DNA of 64,000 nt from Nonomuraea sp. PA05 (GCF_008086045.1 NZ_VSEY01000001.1:372001-436000); one strand, 5' to 3'; shown: positions 33,309 through 42,712, counted from the stretch's first letter. Notes: generated by a model not told the origin, from the sequence alone. Numbers and translations: made by a program.

Positions 33309-33559
33309 GGATGTCTATCGGGTTCCGAGAACTACGCAGCAGAGATCAACTCGTTGAACGCCAGCGCCTGAGGCTGCTCGGCGCTCCCGCGATCTCGCGC
33401 GTCGTTCGTATGCGTCGGCTGAATGCTTAGAACTGGGTGTCCGGCTTTGCCTGAACACCAGAGTGTTGTTCGTCGTCTCTCCGTCCCACTATTCGCGCCG
33501 GACGGCATGGGGCCATCCCGGCGGAGGGAACGCACGCCGCATGGGATGTCCTCCTCGCT

Positions 33560-34213
33560 CTAGTCACCTTCCTCGCCGCGGCGGTCGTCTCCAACATCCA
33601 GAAGTTCTGGGGGATGTTCGTCTGCGCTGGCCTGGTCCTTCTGGCGAAATCCCAGGCCGGGCTCATCACCGACTGGTTCCGTTTGCGTGGGGCGCCGTCC
33701 GTGTGCGGCCTGGATGCGCTTGTTGTAGGCACTGTGCGGGTCGTGAAAGCCGATGGCGTCCTGGACTGGTTTCATGCTGAGCGGCCTCTTCTCGCCACGC
33801 ACCACGTACCCGCACCGCTCAATGAGGAGTTGCAGAAGGACGGCGTAGTCGCCGCCCTCCTCAAGTGACCCGCGCCATCTGACGAACTGGGCGATCGTCT
33901 GGCGTAGTTCCTTGTCGCTGAGCCGGATCGCCAAGCGGCTGATCTCGTCGTTGATGGTGCCTTCTTCCTGCTCCATCTCGATCACCGATCGGCGATCTCG
34001 CCGCTGGTCGGGGGTTAGCGCCGATTGAAGGTTGTACGCTGATCGCAGCCGGTTGAAGATCATGATCAGCTCCTCGCTCGCTGCGGCTTCCGCTTCTTGC
34101 CGCCGCAGGCGGGCTTGATGCCGGGCCGCGTAGATGGTGCCGAGTATCCCGCCGACGATGGCGAGGAGGCCGCCGAGTGCCGTGCTGAGCAGCGTGATCC
34201 ACCCTGATGTCAT
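33560..34213 (-). CDS. Membrane-anchored hypothetical protein
   Basis: 217 residues from ATG 34213. One N-terminal membrane helix (ITLLSTALGGLLAIVGGILGTIYAA) is followed by a charged coiled-coil (RHQARLRRQEAEAAASEELIMIFNRLRSAY) and helical cytosolic segments (RLSDKELRQTIAQFVRWRG). The C-terminal 60 residues are low-complexity, charged and probably disordered. Proteins of this layout are frequent unknowns in actinomycetes. The 278-nt gap to the GntR gene holds only its operator region. Confidence 0.65.
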   Translation of the reverse strand: MTSGWITLLSTALGGLLAIVGGILGTIYAARHQARLRRQEAEAAASEELIMIFNRLRSAYNLQSALTPDQRRDRRSVIEMEQEEGTINDEISRLAIRLSDKELRQTIAQFVRWRGSLEEGGDYAVLLQLLIERCGYVVRGEKRPLSMKPVQDAIGFHDPHSAYNKRIQAAHGRRPTQTEPVGDEPGLGFRQKDQASADEHPPELLDVGDDRRGEEGD

Positions 34214-34369
34214 GTCTCACGATCCAACTGCATGGTCATCAGCGCCAGACCTTACTGCTTCTCAGCGGGCCAACACCGAGATCCTTAGCGCACGAGTGGA
34301 GGGTAGACCGCCCGAGACCTCTCTGGACGCTGGACTGGACTCAGGGCCGTCGCCACACCTCGGCGATCA

Positions 34370-35365
34370 TCACGACATGTTGAACGGCTGCCACGACCGA
34401 GGCATGAAGTCTCGCATGGTGTTCCCTTCCGGTGACGTCCGCACCGGGTCGTAACCTCCACCCATGCGTAAACGCCACACCAGCCCCCCTTCGGCAAGGG
34501 GAAGGTCGAAGAGCTTGGGCAACTTAGCGAGAGGAACAGGTCCGCGGACTGTCCGGCCTTCCCAATGCCGCACGCGCTTCAGCAGGGCGCCGCGGTCGCA
34601 GAATGCCAGCCCAAAGAACGCGATCTTGAATTCTTTGGGGACTGTCATCGGCAAACGCCAAATTCCAGGATTTAAGCGGGTGAGGAACAGGTAGCCAAGG
34701 CGAAGCGCCCGCCCATTGGGTGTGGCGCCGAAGCAGAAGGCAATGAAGGACTCGCTGGCGTCCAAGGGGCGGGTCGTTCCATGCATGGTGAATCGGCGAC
34801 CCTCCCACCACAGCGACGGCGGCCCAACTTCCACAGTGATCGGTACCTGCGATGCCTCTTGCCTCTCCTGGGCATCGCCCGGCAGCTTGTCCTCATGCGC
34901 TGCTTCTTCGCCGAACAGGGTGGCGTTGAGGTCGCGTTGGTCGGCCAGCGTGTTCTCCAGAAGGGTGAGCAGCGAGACAACGAGAGAAATGAAGGCGATC
35001 TCCTGCCCCTGTGGAACCAGCCGTCGAAGACCACTCAGTTTCGGCTGATCACGCAGCAACTGATCGATTGCCCCTGGCAGGTCATCGAGTTGACGCGCCA
35101 ACCCTTCGATCCCGTCGGCAAGACGAAGCTTCTCTTCACGGTCAAGCTCAACACCTCCAGCGGCGGCACGGATGATTCGCAGCGTGGCCCTAATGGCTTC
35201 ACTTCCACAGTGGAGCCCGCAGAACGGGCAGATCATGTCAACCGGCGGCAACGCCTGCGGCAGGTGCTCATCCGGATTTTGGGTGAAAGGGAGCGGATGT
35301 GAAGAAACATCAACTTCGGCATCAAAATGAGAGTGACAGCGCGTACAGATGATGGGCAGCTTCAC
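34370..35365 (-). CDS. Zinc-ribbon hypothetical protein
   Basis: 331 residues from GTG 35365, with GGAGG 4 nt upstream on the minus strand. The N-terminus has two Cys pairs (CTRCHSHF and CPFCGLHC, about 35 residues apart) that look like a split zinc ribbon. A helical region (LRLADGIEGLARQLDDLPGAIDQLL, ISLVVSLLTLLENTLADQR) precedes a beta-rich C-terminal domain (VEVGPPSLWWEGRRFTMHGTTRPLD). No family is recognised. The 349 nt between this gene and the next are non-coding and must carry divergent promoters. Confidence 0.6.
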   Translation of the reverse strand: MKLPIICTRCHSHFDAEVDVSSHPLPFTQNPDEHLPQALPPVDMICPFCGLHCGSEAIRATLRIIRAAAGGVELDREEKLRLADGIEGLARQLDDLPGAIDQLLRDQPKLSGLRRLVPQGQEIAFISLVVSLLTLLENTLADQRDLNATLFGEEAAHEDKLPGDAQERQEASQVPITVEVGPPSLWWEGRRFTMHGTTRPLDASESFIAFCFGATPNGRALRLGYLFLTRLNPGIWRLPMTVPKEFKIAFFGLAFCDRGALLKRVRHWEGRTVRGPVPLAKLPKLFDLPLAEGGLVWRLRMGGGYDPVRTSPEGNTMRDFMPRSWQPFNMS

Positions 35366-35714
35366 GGGTCCTCCCACGTGCGGCGTGTATCGAGGGTAGG
35401 TTCTGCACTGCCTGATAGTCACCCTAAGGTCATCCTGATCAGGATCCTCTCGTGCGCGGCGGTAGGTAGAGCGCCCCGAGACCTCCCGGACTCGAAGCTC
35501 TCCTCGTTGTCGGGAACCCTCATCTGCCTCCGCGCGCACGCATGAGGACGGCTCGGCGACTCCTGTTCCAACGGCCCCGGCGATACAGCCCATCACACCG
35601 TCGAGCTTTCTCCCGCGCCTTCACTTCGGGGCCGGAGGGAGTCGCTGTCCCGCTGGAGGTCGAAGGCGGCAAACGCTCCGCGAGAACAGCCTCCTCACGG
35701 GTTACGGTCATCGC

Positions 35715-36878
35715 ATGGAGATCATCACTGTGAAGGACTACTGGCCGGAGTACGGGACGATCGTCGTCCGCGACACCTGGGGGGAGGAAACGGTGGCGGA
35801 ACCAGAGCTGCCTCTGCTCGGCGAGCACGACCTGGACGCGCAGCCCTCAGGCACGATCGCCAAGGCTGGCGCCGGGTGGTTACAGGCGTCGTCGCGGGAC
35901 GGGCGTCACTGCGTGCACCTGGAGGCCCATGACGCTCCCCCGCCCCTGGATGACGGGTGGGACGACGTGGTGGAGACGCCGTACCAGGCCCGTACCGGAG
36001 CCGTCTATCTGACCAGCGTCATGAGTAGCGACCTCTACGTTGACATCCCGCTGGAACTCGGCGCTCCAGGCTTGTACCGGGTCCGCGTCGCTTGCCGCCA
36101 CACGCCTCCTGAGATCCCCGGCTTCGAGGCGTCGGAGGGCGACCTGTGGCGAATGCAGTTCTGGCCGACCGCCCTGGAGCCGCCCCGCTGGCTGGCCCGC
36201 AGTCGGCCCGCCGTGCGTTCGGCCAGCACCGGCTGGCGGACGTGCCTCGGCCTGCCGGGTCAGGAGGTGCTGTCCGCCGTCCGGCTTGCGGCGGCCACCG
36301 GCGAAGCCACCGAGGACCGGATCGCCGCCGCCTACCAGCCGTGGTCCAGCGGCTCGGGCGACTGGAATTCCCCCATCGACGATCTGTCGCGCTTCGCCGC
36401 CCAGCTCGGTGTGCTCGCACCGGCCACCCGCCGGGACCTGCTCCCGCTCCTGGTGGCCGCAGGCGTGCTGATCACCGAGACGGCGGGCGGCGTGACCCGC
36501 TACCGCCTGGCCCCGGACCCGCCGCGAGCCGAGGAGGTGCTGGAACTGCCCGCCGACGAGGTCGCCATGATCCGGCAGCAGGACGCCCGCCAACGCCACA
36601 CATCCTTCGCTGCCGACCTTGCCGCCCTCGCGGTGTGGAGCCCGGTCGGCGCCGTCACCGCGACTCCGGAAGAGCTCGCCGACCGGTTGCTGGCTACGGC
36701 CGAGGACATCCGCGACACCATCCGTTACGGCGTCGAATGCGCCCTGCTCAGGATCCCCGCGAACGCCACCTTCAACGCCCAACCTCGCTCACCGCAGCAA
36801 CCTGACGTCGGCCGCGTCGCCACACCGGAAAAGCGCCTTGAAGGGTCGGTCTTCACGTCCCAGAGGTGGAAGGGCTAG
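35715..36878 (+). CDS. Hypothetical protein
   Basis: 387 residues from ATG 35715. The N-terminal half is beta-rich (EIITVKDYWPEYGTIVVRDTWG, GLYRVRVACRHTPPEIPGFEASEGDLWRMQFWPT). The C-terminal half is helical, with a winged-helix-like segment (LLPLLVAAGVLITETAGGVTRYRLAPDPPRAEEVLELP) and AADLAALAVWSPVGAVTATPEELADRL. This pairing resembles an accessory regulator or immunity-type protein, but no family can be named. It is cut off from the next gene by the left end of an IS982 remnant. Confidence 0.6.
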   Translation: MEIITVKDYWPEYGTIVVRDTWGEETVAEPELPLLGEHDLDAQPSGTIAKAGAGWLQASSRDGRHCVHLEAHDAPPPLDDGWDDVVETPYQARTGAVYLTSVMSSDLYVDIPLELGAPGLYRVRVACRHTPPEIPGFEASEGDLWRMQFWPTALEPPRWLARSRPAVRSASTGWRTCLGLPGQEVLSAVRLAAATGEATEDRIAAAYQPWSSGSGDWNSPIDDLSRFAAQLGVLAPATRRDLLPLLVAAGVLITETAGGVTRYRLAPDPPRAEEVLELPADEVAMIRQQDARQRHTSFAADLAALAVWSPVGAVTATPEELADRLLATAEDIRDTIRYGVECALLRIPANATFNAQPRSPQQPDVGRVATPEKRLEGSVFTSQRWKG

Positions 36879-36940
36879 ATCGTTGATGTGAAATTCGCTG
36901 GTCGCCTGCGGACATAGGGAAGGGCGTCCAAGATCGGTTT

Positions 36941-37564
36941 GTGAAGACTGAGCTGGACGCCCTTCTGACCGCACTCTATGTCTATCTGGACGATCACGTG
37001 ATGCCTTCGCGGGGACGGCCTCGCGGACGGGGCCGGCCGCCGGTGCTGACCTCGGCCGAGGCGGTGGAGGTGGCGGTGGCGCAGGTGCTGCTGCGATGCG
37101 ATCAGGAGCGCTACTGGCTGCGGGTCGCGTCGGCCCGGATCGGTCATCTGTTCCCGCGGTTGCCGTCCCAGGCCGTCTACAACCGGCAGCTGCGAGAGCT
37201 GGGCCCGCAGATGTCGGCGGCGGCGTTGTGGCTGGCCCGCCAGGTCCCGACCTGGCACGAACCGCCGCGGCTGATGGACGGCACCCCGGTCCGGTGCGGC
37301 GCCTCGCGGGTGACGGTCAACCGCTCCAGCCTGGGCGAGATCGCCGGATACGGCATGGACAAGTCCCACCACGCCTTCTACTGGGGTGCCAAGCTGATGC
37401 TGATCACCACCGCCGACGGCGCGGTGACCGCCTTCAGCCTGGCCTGCCCCAAAGAGCTCGACGAACGCAAGCAGGCGCTGCACCTGCTGCACGTCACCCC
37501 GATCGCACCCGGGCCGTGCCCGATCGTGTGCGACAAGGGATTCGCCGGCGCCGGCTGCCCGTGA
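36941..37564 (+). pseudogene. IS982-type transposase, truncated at the C-terminus
   Basis: 207 residues from GTG 36941. The N-terminal region (LLTALYVYLDDH, RGRGRPPVLTSAEAVEVAVAQVLL) and LMDGTPVRCGASRVTVNRS...HAFYWGAKLMLITTADG (first catalytic Asp in LMDG) match IS982 family transposases. The second Asp is visible in IVCDKGFAG, but the frame stops 6 codons later (GAGCP*). The family is normally about 290 residues, so the C-terminal part with the catalytic Glu is missing. The next gene begins almost at once, which marks the deletion junction. Confidence 0.8.
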
Positions 37565-37679
37565 AGTGGCCGCCTGCCGCGCTGAGCAGAAATTTCGCCG
37601 GTGTGTCTTCCGACGGACCTTCCGCGCGAGCCCTACCCTGACTCACTATGAGCCAGGACCCCCACGGACTCGCGCCCAG

Positions 37680-38954
37680 TTGTCATCTCTCCGGGAGACG
37701 TTCCCGGGATACTTTCCGCCGAACGACGAACAGACGCGGGGCTTCCTGACGGCTGGGATGGTCGTCCTCGACTCGAACACTCTGCTCGATGCCTACAAGC
37801 TCACTGGCACGGCGCGAGCCGAGTTCTTTGCCGCTCTCCGTCTTCTCGGCGACAGGCTGTTCATCCCGCATCAGGTCGGCCTTGAGTTCATGCGGCAACG
37901 GGCCATCGTCATCAAGGCAGGCACGGCTTTTCCCGCAAGATTCAGGGAGGCCGCGAAGAAGCTGCACGGCGAAGTTCAGAGTCTCCAAGAGCATCGCCGT
38001 CTCCAAGGTGAGGACGTCAGAGGCATCAGAGATGCGATCGACGCTGCTGTTGAGGACATCCTCAGGCGTCATGCCGATCTGTACGACTTCGGTGTCTCGC
38101 TGGAGTCGAGCATCGAAAACGACGATCTGTTCAAGGAGATCGATCAGATTACGGCAGGTAAGGTCGGCCCTCCGTTCGCGAAGCCGGGGGAGATGGCGAA
38201 GATCGGAAACCAGCGGCTGAAGGATGAGGTGCCGCCTGGCTACGCTGATCGCGAGAAGAACTCTGATAAGGCTCTTGGAGACTTTTTCCTGTGGGAGCAG
38301 ACGATTATCGAGGCGCGAGAGCGCAAGATTCAGGTTCTGATCGTTAGCAACGACGGCAAGGAGGACTGGATCCGTAAGGAGGACGGACGGGCGCGTGGTC
38401 CACGCCCTGAGCTGGTTGATGAGATGCTCGATCGAACTGGCCAGCCCTTCCATCTTGTGAATGTGAAGACGTTTCTGACCCATGCCAAGGCGCATCTACA
38501 TGCGCAAGTCAGCGACTCCACCATCGAGGAAGCCGAATCCGTTCAGAAGCAGACCGACCAGGCGTCGACTGACAGTCTGCTGGAAGTCGTCACGCTCGAA
38601 AGCATGATCCATCTTTTGAGTGAGCCGGAGCGCGCTGCTGTCAAAGAGTTGATCCTCGAAACGGTCGGCCAGAGCAGGGCCTACCGGAACAGTGACGATG
38701 ACCCTCGCGGCCCATGGATTTTCGCGGATTTGACTAGCGGGTCGGAACGAGCACAGGGTGCCGATTTTCAGTATCCCGTGACGTCTCCCTCCGGGCGGGT
38801 GTTCATGCCGTCACCACAACGAGGTTGGAAGGTTCTCCAGGAGAGATTCCTCGAGATGGATACGCAGGGACGAATCTACTGGGGAAAGAATGGTGATAGG
38901 CGTCCGGTGCTTAAGAAATTCCTACCGGATGTAGAGGCTCGCTTCTACTTCTGA
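37680..38954 (+). CDS. PIN_8-like domain nuclease
   Basis: About 424 residues from TTG 37680; the frame is open upstream to 37566 but that part is probably not native. The start LRETFPGYFPPNDEQTRGFL followed by MVVLDSNTLLDAYKL (first acidic residues of the PIN active site), FIPHQVGLEFMRQRAIVIK and KALGDFFLWEQTIIEARERKIQVLIVSNDGKEDW are the signature of PIN_8 proteins. The last 120 residues are a separate helical/charged region. Probably a metal-dependent RNase; related proteins occur in defence islands. The IS remnant immediately upstream may have removed its promoter. Confidence 0.75.
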   Translation: MSSLRETFPGYFPPNDEQTRGFLTAGMVVLDSNTLLDAYKLTGTARAEFFAALRLLGDRLFIPHQVGLEFMRQRAIVIKAGTAFPARFREAAKKLHGEVQSLQEHRRLQGEDVRGIRDAIDAAVEDILRRHADLYDFGVSLESSIENDDLFKEIDQITAGKVGPPFAKPGEMAKIGNQRLKDEVPPGYADREKNSDKALGDFFLWEQTIIEARERKIQVLIVSNDGKEDWIRKEDGRARGPRPELVDEMLDRTGQPFHLVNVKTFLTHAKAHLHAQVSDSTIEEAESVQKQTDQASTDSLLEVVTLESMIHLLSEPERAAVKELILETVGQSRAYRNSDDDPRGPWIFADLTSGSERAQGADFQYPVTSPSGRVFMPSPQRGWKVLQERFLEMDTQGRIYWGKNGDRRPVLKKFLPDVEARFYF

Positions 38955-39011
38955 GCGGGGATGGTGCTTCACGGGCGGATGAGCATGGAACTTACAGCGT
39001 AGCCTTGTGAT

Positions 39012-39260
39012 ATGAGCATCGCGCTGCGTCACCACTGCCGGCCACGCGGTGCCGCGGCGGAGGTGTTCGCTTGCCGCGCTCCCGAGGTGCTCCTCTCGGG
39101 CCCAGCCGGCACGGGCAAGTCGCGGGGCCGCGCTGGAGAAGCTGCACGCGATGATGCTGACCAACGCGGACGCCCGCGCCTGATCGTCCGCAAGACGTTC
39201 GTCTCGCTCGGTAGCACAGGCCTGGTGACGTGGCGGGAGGTCACCGCCGTGTCCATCGCC
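39012..39260 (+). pseudogene. Relic of a phage terminase large subunit
   Basis: The segment reads APEVLLSGPAGTGKSR (Walker A of terminase large subunits) in one frame, ALEKLHAMMLTNADARA in another, then returns to LIVRKTFVSLGSTGLVTWREV in the first. Two compensating shifts around 39125 and 39180 and loss of everything beyond the ATPase start make this a degraded fragment. It differs from the intact PBSX-type terL at 4910 and so derives from another phage. The following sequence to 39556 has no convincing gene. Confidence 0.65.
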
Positions 39261-39556
39261 CGTCGGCCACGTCACCTGGTAGAGCATCACTGTCGACAGC
39301 AACTCACAGGTTATGAGTCCGTGGCTAGGTCGAGGGGTGTCGCGATGTGTCGCGGAATCAAGGTTCCGCTGGTTGGCGCCATGTGTCCTCGAGGGTGCGC
39401 TTGGGATTTCGCCCAGGATGGAGGTCGTGTGCGACTGTCGGTCTTCCTGCGGTCTCCCAAACTGGGATGGCAGGCGGGGGAACTGAGAGCCGCAGTCGCG
39501 CGTTGAGAAGGTACGCTATCTCGACATAGGTCGAAGACGACCCTCCCGGAGGTGCC

Positions 39557-39862
39557 ATGGCCGCACCTATCCGCATGACCCGCACCACCAAAGACGTCCT
39601 GGAGATCCTCCAAGGCGCGGCTCTGCAGGGGCAAGCTACGTACGGGCTGGAGATTTGTAAGGCGACGGGCCTCGGTTCGGGCACCGTCTACCCGATCCTC
39701 TCGCGTCTTGAGCGCATCGGCTGGGTCCGTGCTTACTGGAGCGAAGACGAGGCGCGAGGCCCGCGCCGGCGAATGTACGAGCTCACAGGCGAGGGGCGCT
39801 CCCAGATCGCCGGATTCGCCACTCCTCCTGGGCTCCTCAACCGTCTCGGGTGGGTGCGATGA
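39557..39862 (+). CDS. PadR family transcriptional regulator
   Basis: 101 residues from ATG 39557, with GGAGG 4-8 nt upstream. The winged helix (TKDVLEILQGAALQGQATYGLEICKATGLGSGTVYPILSRLERIGWV) and the wing (RRRMYELTGEG) are diagnostic of short PadR-like regulators. The stop overlaps the start of the membrane protein gene as ATGA, a typical PadR plus membrane-target pair. Probably represses its own operon. Confidence 0.88.
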   Translation: MAAPIRMTRTTKDVLEILQGAALQGQATYGLEICKATGLGSGTVYPILSRLERIGWVRAYWSEDEARGPRRRMYELTGEGRSQIAGFATPPGLLNRLGWVR

Positions 39863-40668
39863 CCTTCTGGCGCAAATTCAGCCACAAAGATCGTCTTGCG
39901 AATCTACTGCTGGAAGTGCAGGTGCGGGCCACGCTTGAGAGGCAAACGCTAGTTGGGATGAAGCCGCAGGTTACTGCGTGCGGGGATTATGCCGTACGCA
40001 AGTTGCTAGCAGAGCTAGAGGGCAACCGAAGCTGTTTGATAATGATGGGCAACATAGTCGTAATAAAGACTGATGATACGACCGCCGTCCAAGAGCTAAC
40101 GCCTCCCGAGGTCGCTTTCGCCCAGACGATCTCCTCCATGGAGCCGACAAGGTTCCTCGCGGAGCTGGAAAGTTTCAGGGTGGGAGTCAAGCCTCAAATA
40201 CTCCATTCCTCTACGGTCGATGGAAGCGACACCGCCTCACGAACACCCCCCGTAAGCGCGCGGCGGCTCGCGAAGATGGCTTCCTCAATCGCCGTCGAAC
40301 CCGAACGTGACGAGGAATGGCGCAACGCCCTCCAGGACCTCGCCGCCACAGGCACCCAACGCGAAGTCATCTGCTTCGCCGCAGGCCTGCTGTACGCAGC
40401 CCTCCACTCGCGAGCCACCCATCTGGCGAGACGGGCCGGTGCCCCATGCGTCGCCTACCTGTGCTGGGTCCTGCGCTCCCAGATCCGCACGTGGGCGCCG
40501 CTCCTCGGTCTCAGCTTCTGGGGCGGTCTTGAGACCGCCGTTGACACGGGGCCGGGTGCGGGGATCGTCTTTATCCTCGTCACTGGGATCGCGTTCTTCG
40601 GGCTCGTTGAGTGGCTGCGGAAGCGGTTGGGTGTCCGAGTTGGGCGTCCCGACATTCCCTTGGAGTGA
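39859..40668 (+). CDS. Membrane protein coupled to PadR
   Basis: 269 residues from ATG 39859, overlapping the PadR stop. The N-terminal about 150 residues are cytosolic and mixed (WRKFSHKDRLANLLLEVQVRATL, SCLIMMGNIVVIKTDDTTAV), ending in a Thr/Ser-rich linker. The C-terminal third has LICFAAGLLYAALHSRA-type helices and two clear membrane segments (WAPLLGLSFWGGLETAV, GAGIVFILVTGIAFFGLVEWL). No transporter signature is present. Likely a PadR-controlled envelope protein of unknown role. Confidence 0.65.
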   Translation: MTFWRKFSHKDRLANLLLEVQVRATLERQTLVGMKPQVTACGDYAVRKLLAELEGNRSCLIMMGNIVVIKTDDTTAVQELTPPEVAFAQTISSMEPTRFLAELESFRVGVKPQILHSSTVDGSDTASRTPPVSARRLAKMASSIAVEPERDEEWRNALQDLAATGTQREVICFAAGLLYAALHSRATHLARRAGAPCVAYLCWVLRSQIRTWAPLLGLSFWGGLETAVDTGPGAGIVFILVTGIAFFGLVEWLRKRLGVRVGRPDIPLE

Positions 40669-40797
40669 TCTGTCGGCCGGTTGCCTATCCGCCCTCCGCT
40701 CCAGCCTTGTTGGTGCCGGTCGCGTTCGGCGCTGGCCCGATGCGGCAGAGTACCTCGGTGGCTATCGTGGCGCGCTGCTCAGGCACGCAGAGTCTGC

Positions 40798-42234
40798 ATG
40801 AAGGCGGTGAAATGGGTCATGGGACTAATCTCACGCTTTTCGAAGACACACGCAGAACCGCCCGAGCTGCGCCCGCCGAGCTCGATGTGGTGGTGGATCC
40901 TCCCTGCGGCCCTACTGATCGGCGCTGCAGCCTGGGCCACTTCCGTCTGGCTGCTTCAGGACGTGGATAGGTTACCCATCGATAAGCAGATCTCGGCGCG
41001 TATCGAGGCTGCCCGTACCGCACTGGCTGCCGCGGCTGGCGTGGGTGCGGCGGTGACGCTGATGCTGGCCGTACGCCGCCAGCGGCACCAGGAACTGGCC
41101 ACCGCGCACACCACCCATGACGCCGCCGAACGACGCACCACCGAGTTGTACACCAAGGCGGCCGACCAACTCGGCAGCGATCAGGCCCCAGTCCGCCTGG
41201 CCGGCCTGTACGCCCTGGAACGCCTCGGCGAGCACACTCCAGCGCTGCGGCAACGCGTCGTGGACGTCATATGCGCGTACCTGCGGATGCCGTTCGCGCC
41301 GCCTCCTGACGGGAGCGGCCGGGTCGAGCCCGCTGTGCCGCGCGCCGCCGTCGGCGGTGTCTCTGCGCCCGCAAGTCGCGATCCCCAGGAGGAGCGTCAG
41401 GTCCGACTGGCCGCTCAGCGCATCCTAGCCGACCACCTGCGCCATGAGGAGCCGCCCGTCCGCCACTGGTGGCAGCCCCGCGCCGTCCTTGACACCCGCC
41501 ACTGGTCCGGTATCCGCCTCGACCTCACAGGCGCCACCCTGATGGACTTCGATCTGAGGCACTGCCGTGTCGGCGAGGCCAGCTTCGTCGGGGCGACCTT
41601 CACCGGCGACGCCAGATTCGTGAAGGCAACCATCATTGGCGATGCCGAGTTCGACCAGGCAACCTTCACCCGTTCTGCCGAGTTCGGCGGCGTGACGTTC
41701 ACCGGCGACGCTAGATTCGGCAGGGTCACCTTCACCAGCGCCGCCGACTTCATCGGAGCGATCTTCACGCGCCACGCCGAGTTCGGCGGCGTGACCTTCA
41801 CGGGCGACGCCGTGTTCAGCGGCGCGACCTTTTCCGGCGATGCTGAGTTCGATGAGGTGATCTTCTCCGGCTACGCCGGGTTCGGCGGCGCGGCCTTCGC
41901 TGGCGAAGCCCGGTTCCGCAGAGTGAACTTCACCGGCAATGCCCGGTTCGCCGGGGCGACCTTCACCCGTGATGCCCGGTTCGCCGGGGCGACCTTCAGC
42001 GGCTACGCCTGGTTCGGCAGGACGATCTTCACCCGCTACGTCGGTTTCGACGGGGCCACGGGATTGGAACGGGCGGAGCTGGATGGCGCGCGGGCGGCGC
42101 CAGCGCCAGATGTGCACCGGGAGTGGCCGCCGTGCTGGCGGGCGATGGACGGGACGGACGGATGGCAGACGCTCCGGTTGGCGGTCCCCGGTGCGGAGGG
42201 CGGGGCGGGGCTGAGCGGAGAGGCCGGGAGTTGA
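40798..42234 (+). CDS. Membrane-anchored pentapeptide-repeat protein
   Basis: 478 residues from ATG 40798; ATG 40819 has the better RBS (AAGGCGG). Two N-terminal membrane helices (WWWILPAALLIGAAAWATSVWLL and ALAAAAGVGAAVTLMLA) precede the conserved ADQLGSDQAPVRLAGLYALERLGEHTP segment and RQRVVDVICAYLRMPF. Then come about 170 residues of AxFxG pentapeptides (ATFTGDARF, VTFTGDAVF). It is very close in plan to the protein at the left edge (1-1055), sharing QLGSDQAP and RQRVVDVIC. Function unknown. Confidence 0.85.
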   Translation: MKAVKWVMGLISRFSKTHAEPPELRPPSSMWWWILPAALLIGAAAWATSVWLLQDVDRLPIDKQISARIEAARTALAAAAGVGAAVTLMLAVRRQRHQELATAHTTHDAAERRTTELYTKAADQLGSDQAPVRLAGLYALERLGEHTPALRQRVVDVICAYLRMPFAPPPDGSGRVEPAVPRAAVGGVSAPASRDPQEERQVRLAAQRILADHLRHEEPPVRHWWQPRAVLDTRHWSGIRLDLTGATLMDFDLRHCRVGEASFVGATFTGDARFVKATIIGDAEFDQATFTRSAEFGGVTFTGDARFGRVTFTSAADFIGAIFTRHAEFGGVTFTGDAVFSGATFSGDAEFDEVIFSGYAGFGGAAFAGEARFRRVNFTGNARFAGATFTRDARFAGATFSGYAWFGRTIFTRYVGFDGATGLERAELDGARAAPAPDVHREWPPCWRAMDGTDGWQTLRLAVPGAEGGAGLSGEAGS

Positions 42235-42511
42235 CATGAGGTCTCCCATCAAGCAGCCCCGCTGCGGAAACGGCGACGGGCGCGTTATCGCGCTGGAATT
42301 ATCCCGTCCTCTCCGAACCGGAACTCGGCACCGAGGCGGTGCCGACGAACAGCCCAGGACACCCCTCCGGGGGCTCATCGCACCGACCGAGCGGAGGATC
42401 GCCAGGTACGGCGCATCGTCAAGTGAGCGACCAGGGTCGGAACGGCCAATTCGCCAAACCGCACATGACCCTGGCTCTGGCACGTCGATAGTTTCGCCGA
42501 TCTTGTCGGCG

Positions 42512-42712
42512 TCATGCACTTTCCGGCCCAGCCCGCCTATGCCGCCGTCGTGCCCGCAACGCCTTGACATCCTCATCCAGCCTGAATGCCGCGCTCCGGA
42601 CCTTTGCCGTTGCCTTCTTCACGGCGTCGATCTCGTCCGGGGTGTTCCGCAACGCCAGCAGCGTTTCCTCAAGGTTCTGCATGGCCGCTGTCACGCGAGG
42701 GTCGTCGAGCAT
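42512..42712 (-). CDS. Small helical hypothetical protein
   Basis: 66 residues from ATG 42712. The sequence MLDDPRVTAAMQNLEETLLA, then LRNTPDEIDAVKKATAKVRSAAFRLDEDVKALRAR, is strongly helical and coherent. No family is recognised. The 277 nt between it and the pentapeptide gene hold nothing convincing on either strand. Confidence 0.55.
   Translation of the reverse strand: MLDDPRVTAAMQNLEETLLALRNTPDEIDAVKKATAKVRSAAFRLDEDVKALRARRRHRRAGPESA

Noticed and set aside
39012..39506. Intact AAA/P-loop ATPase of 164 residues
   Set aside because: Sense sequence jumps between frames around 39125 and 39180 and ends after the ATPase start, so it is a terminase relic.
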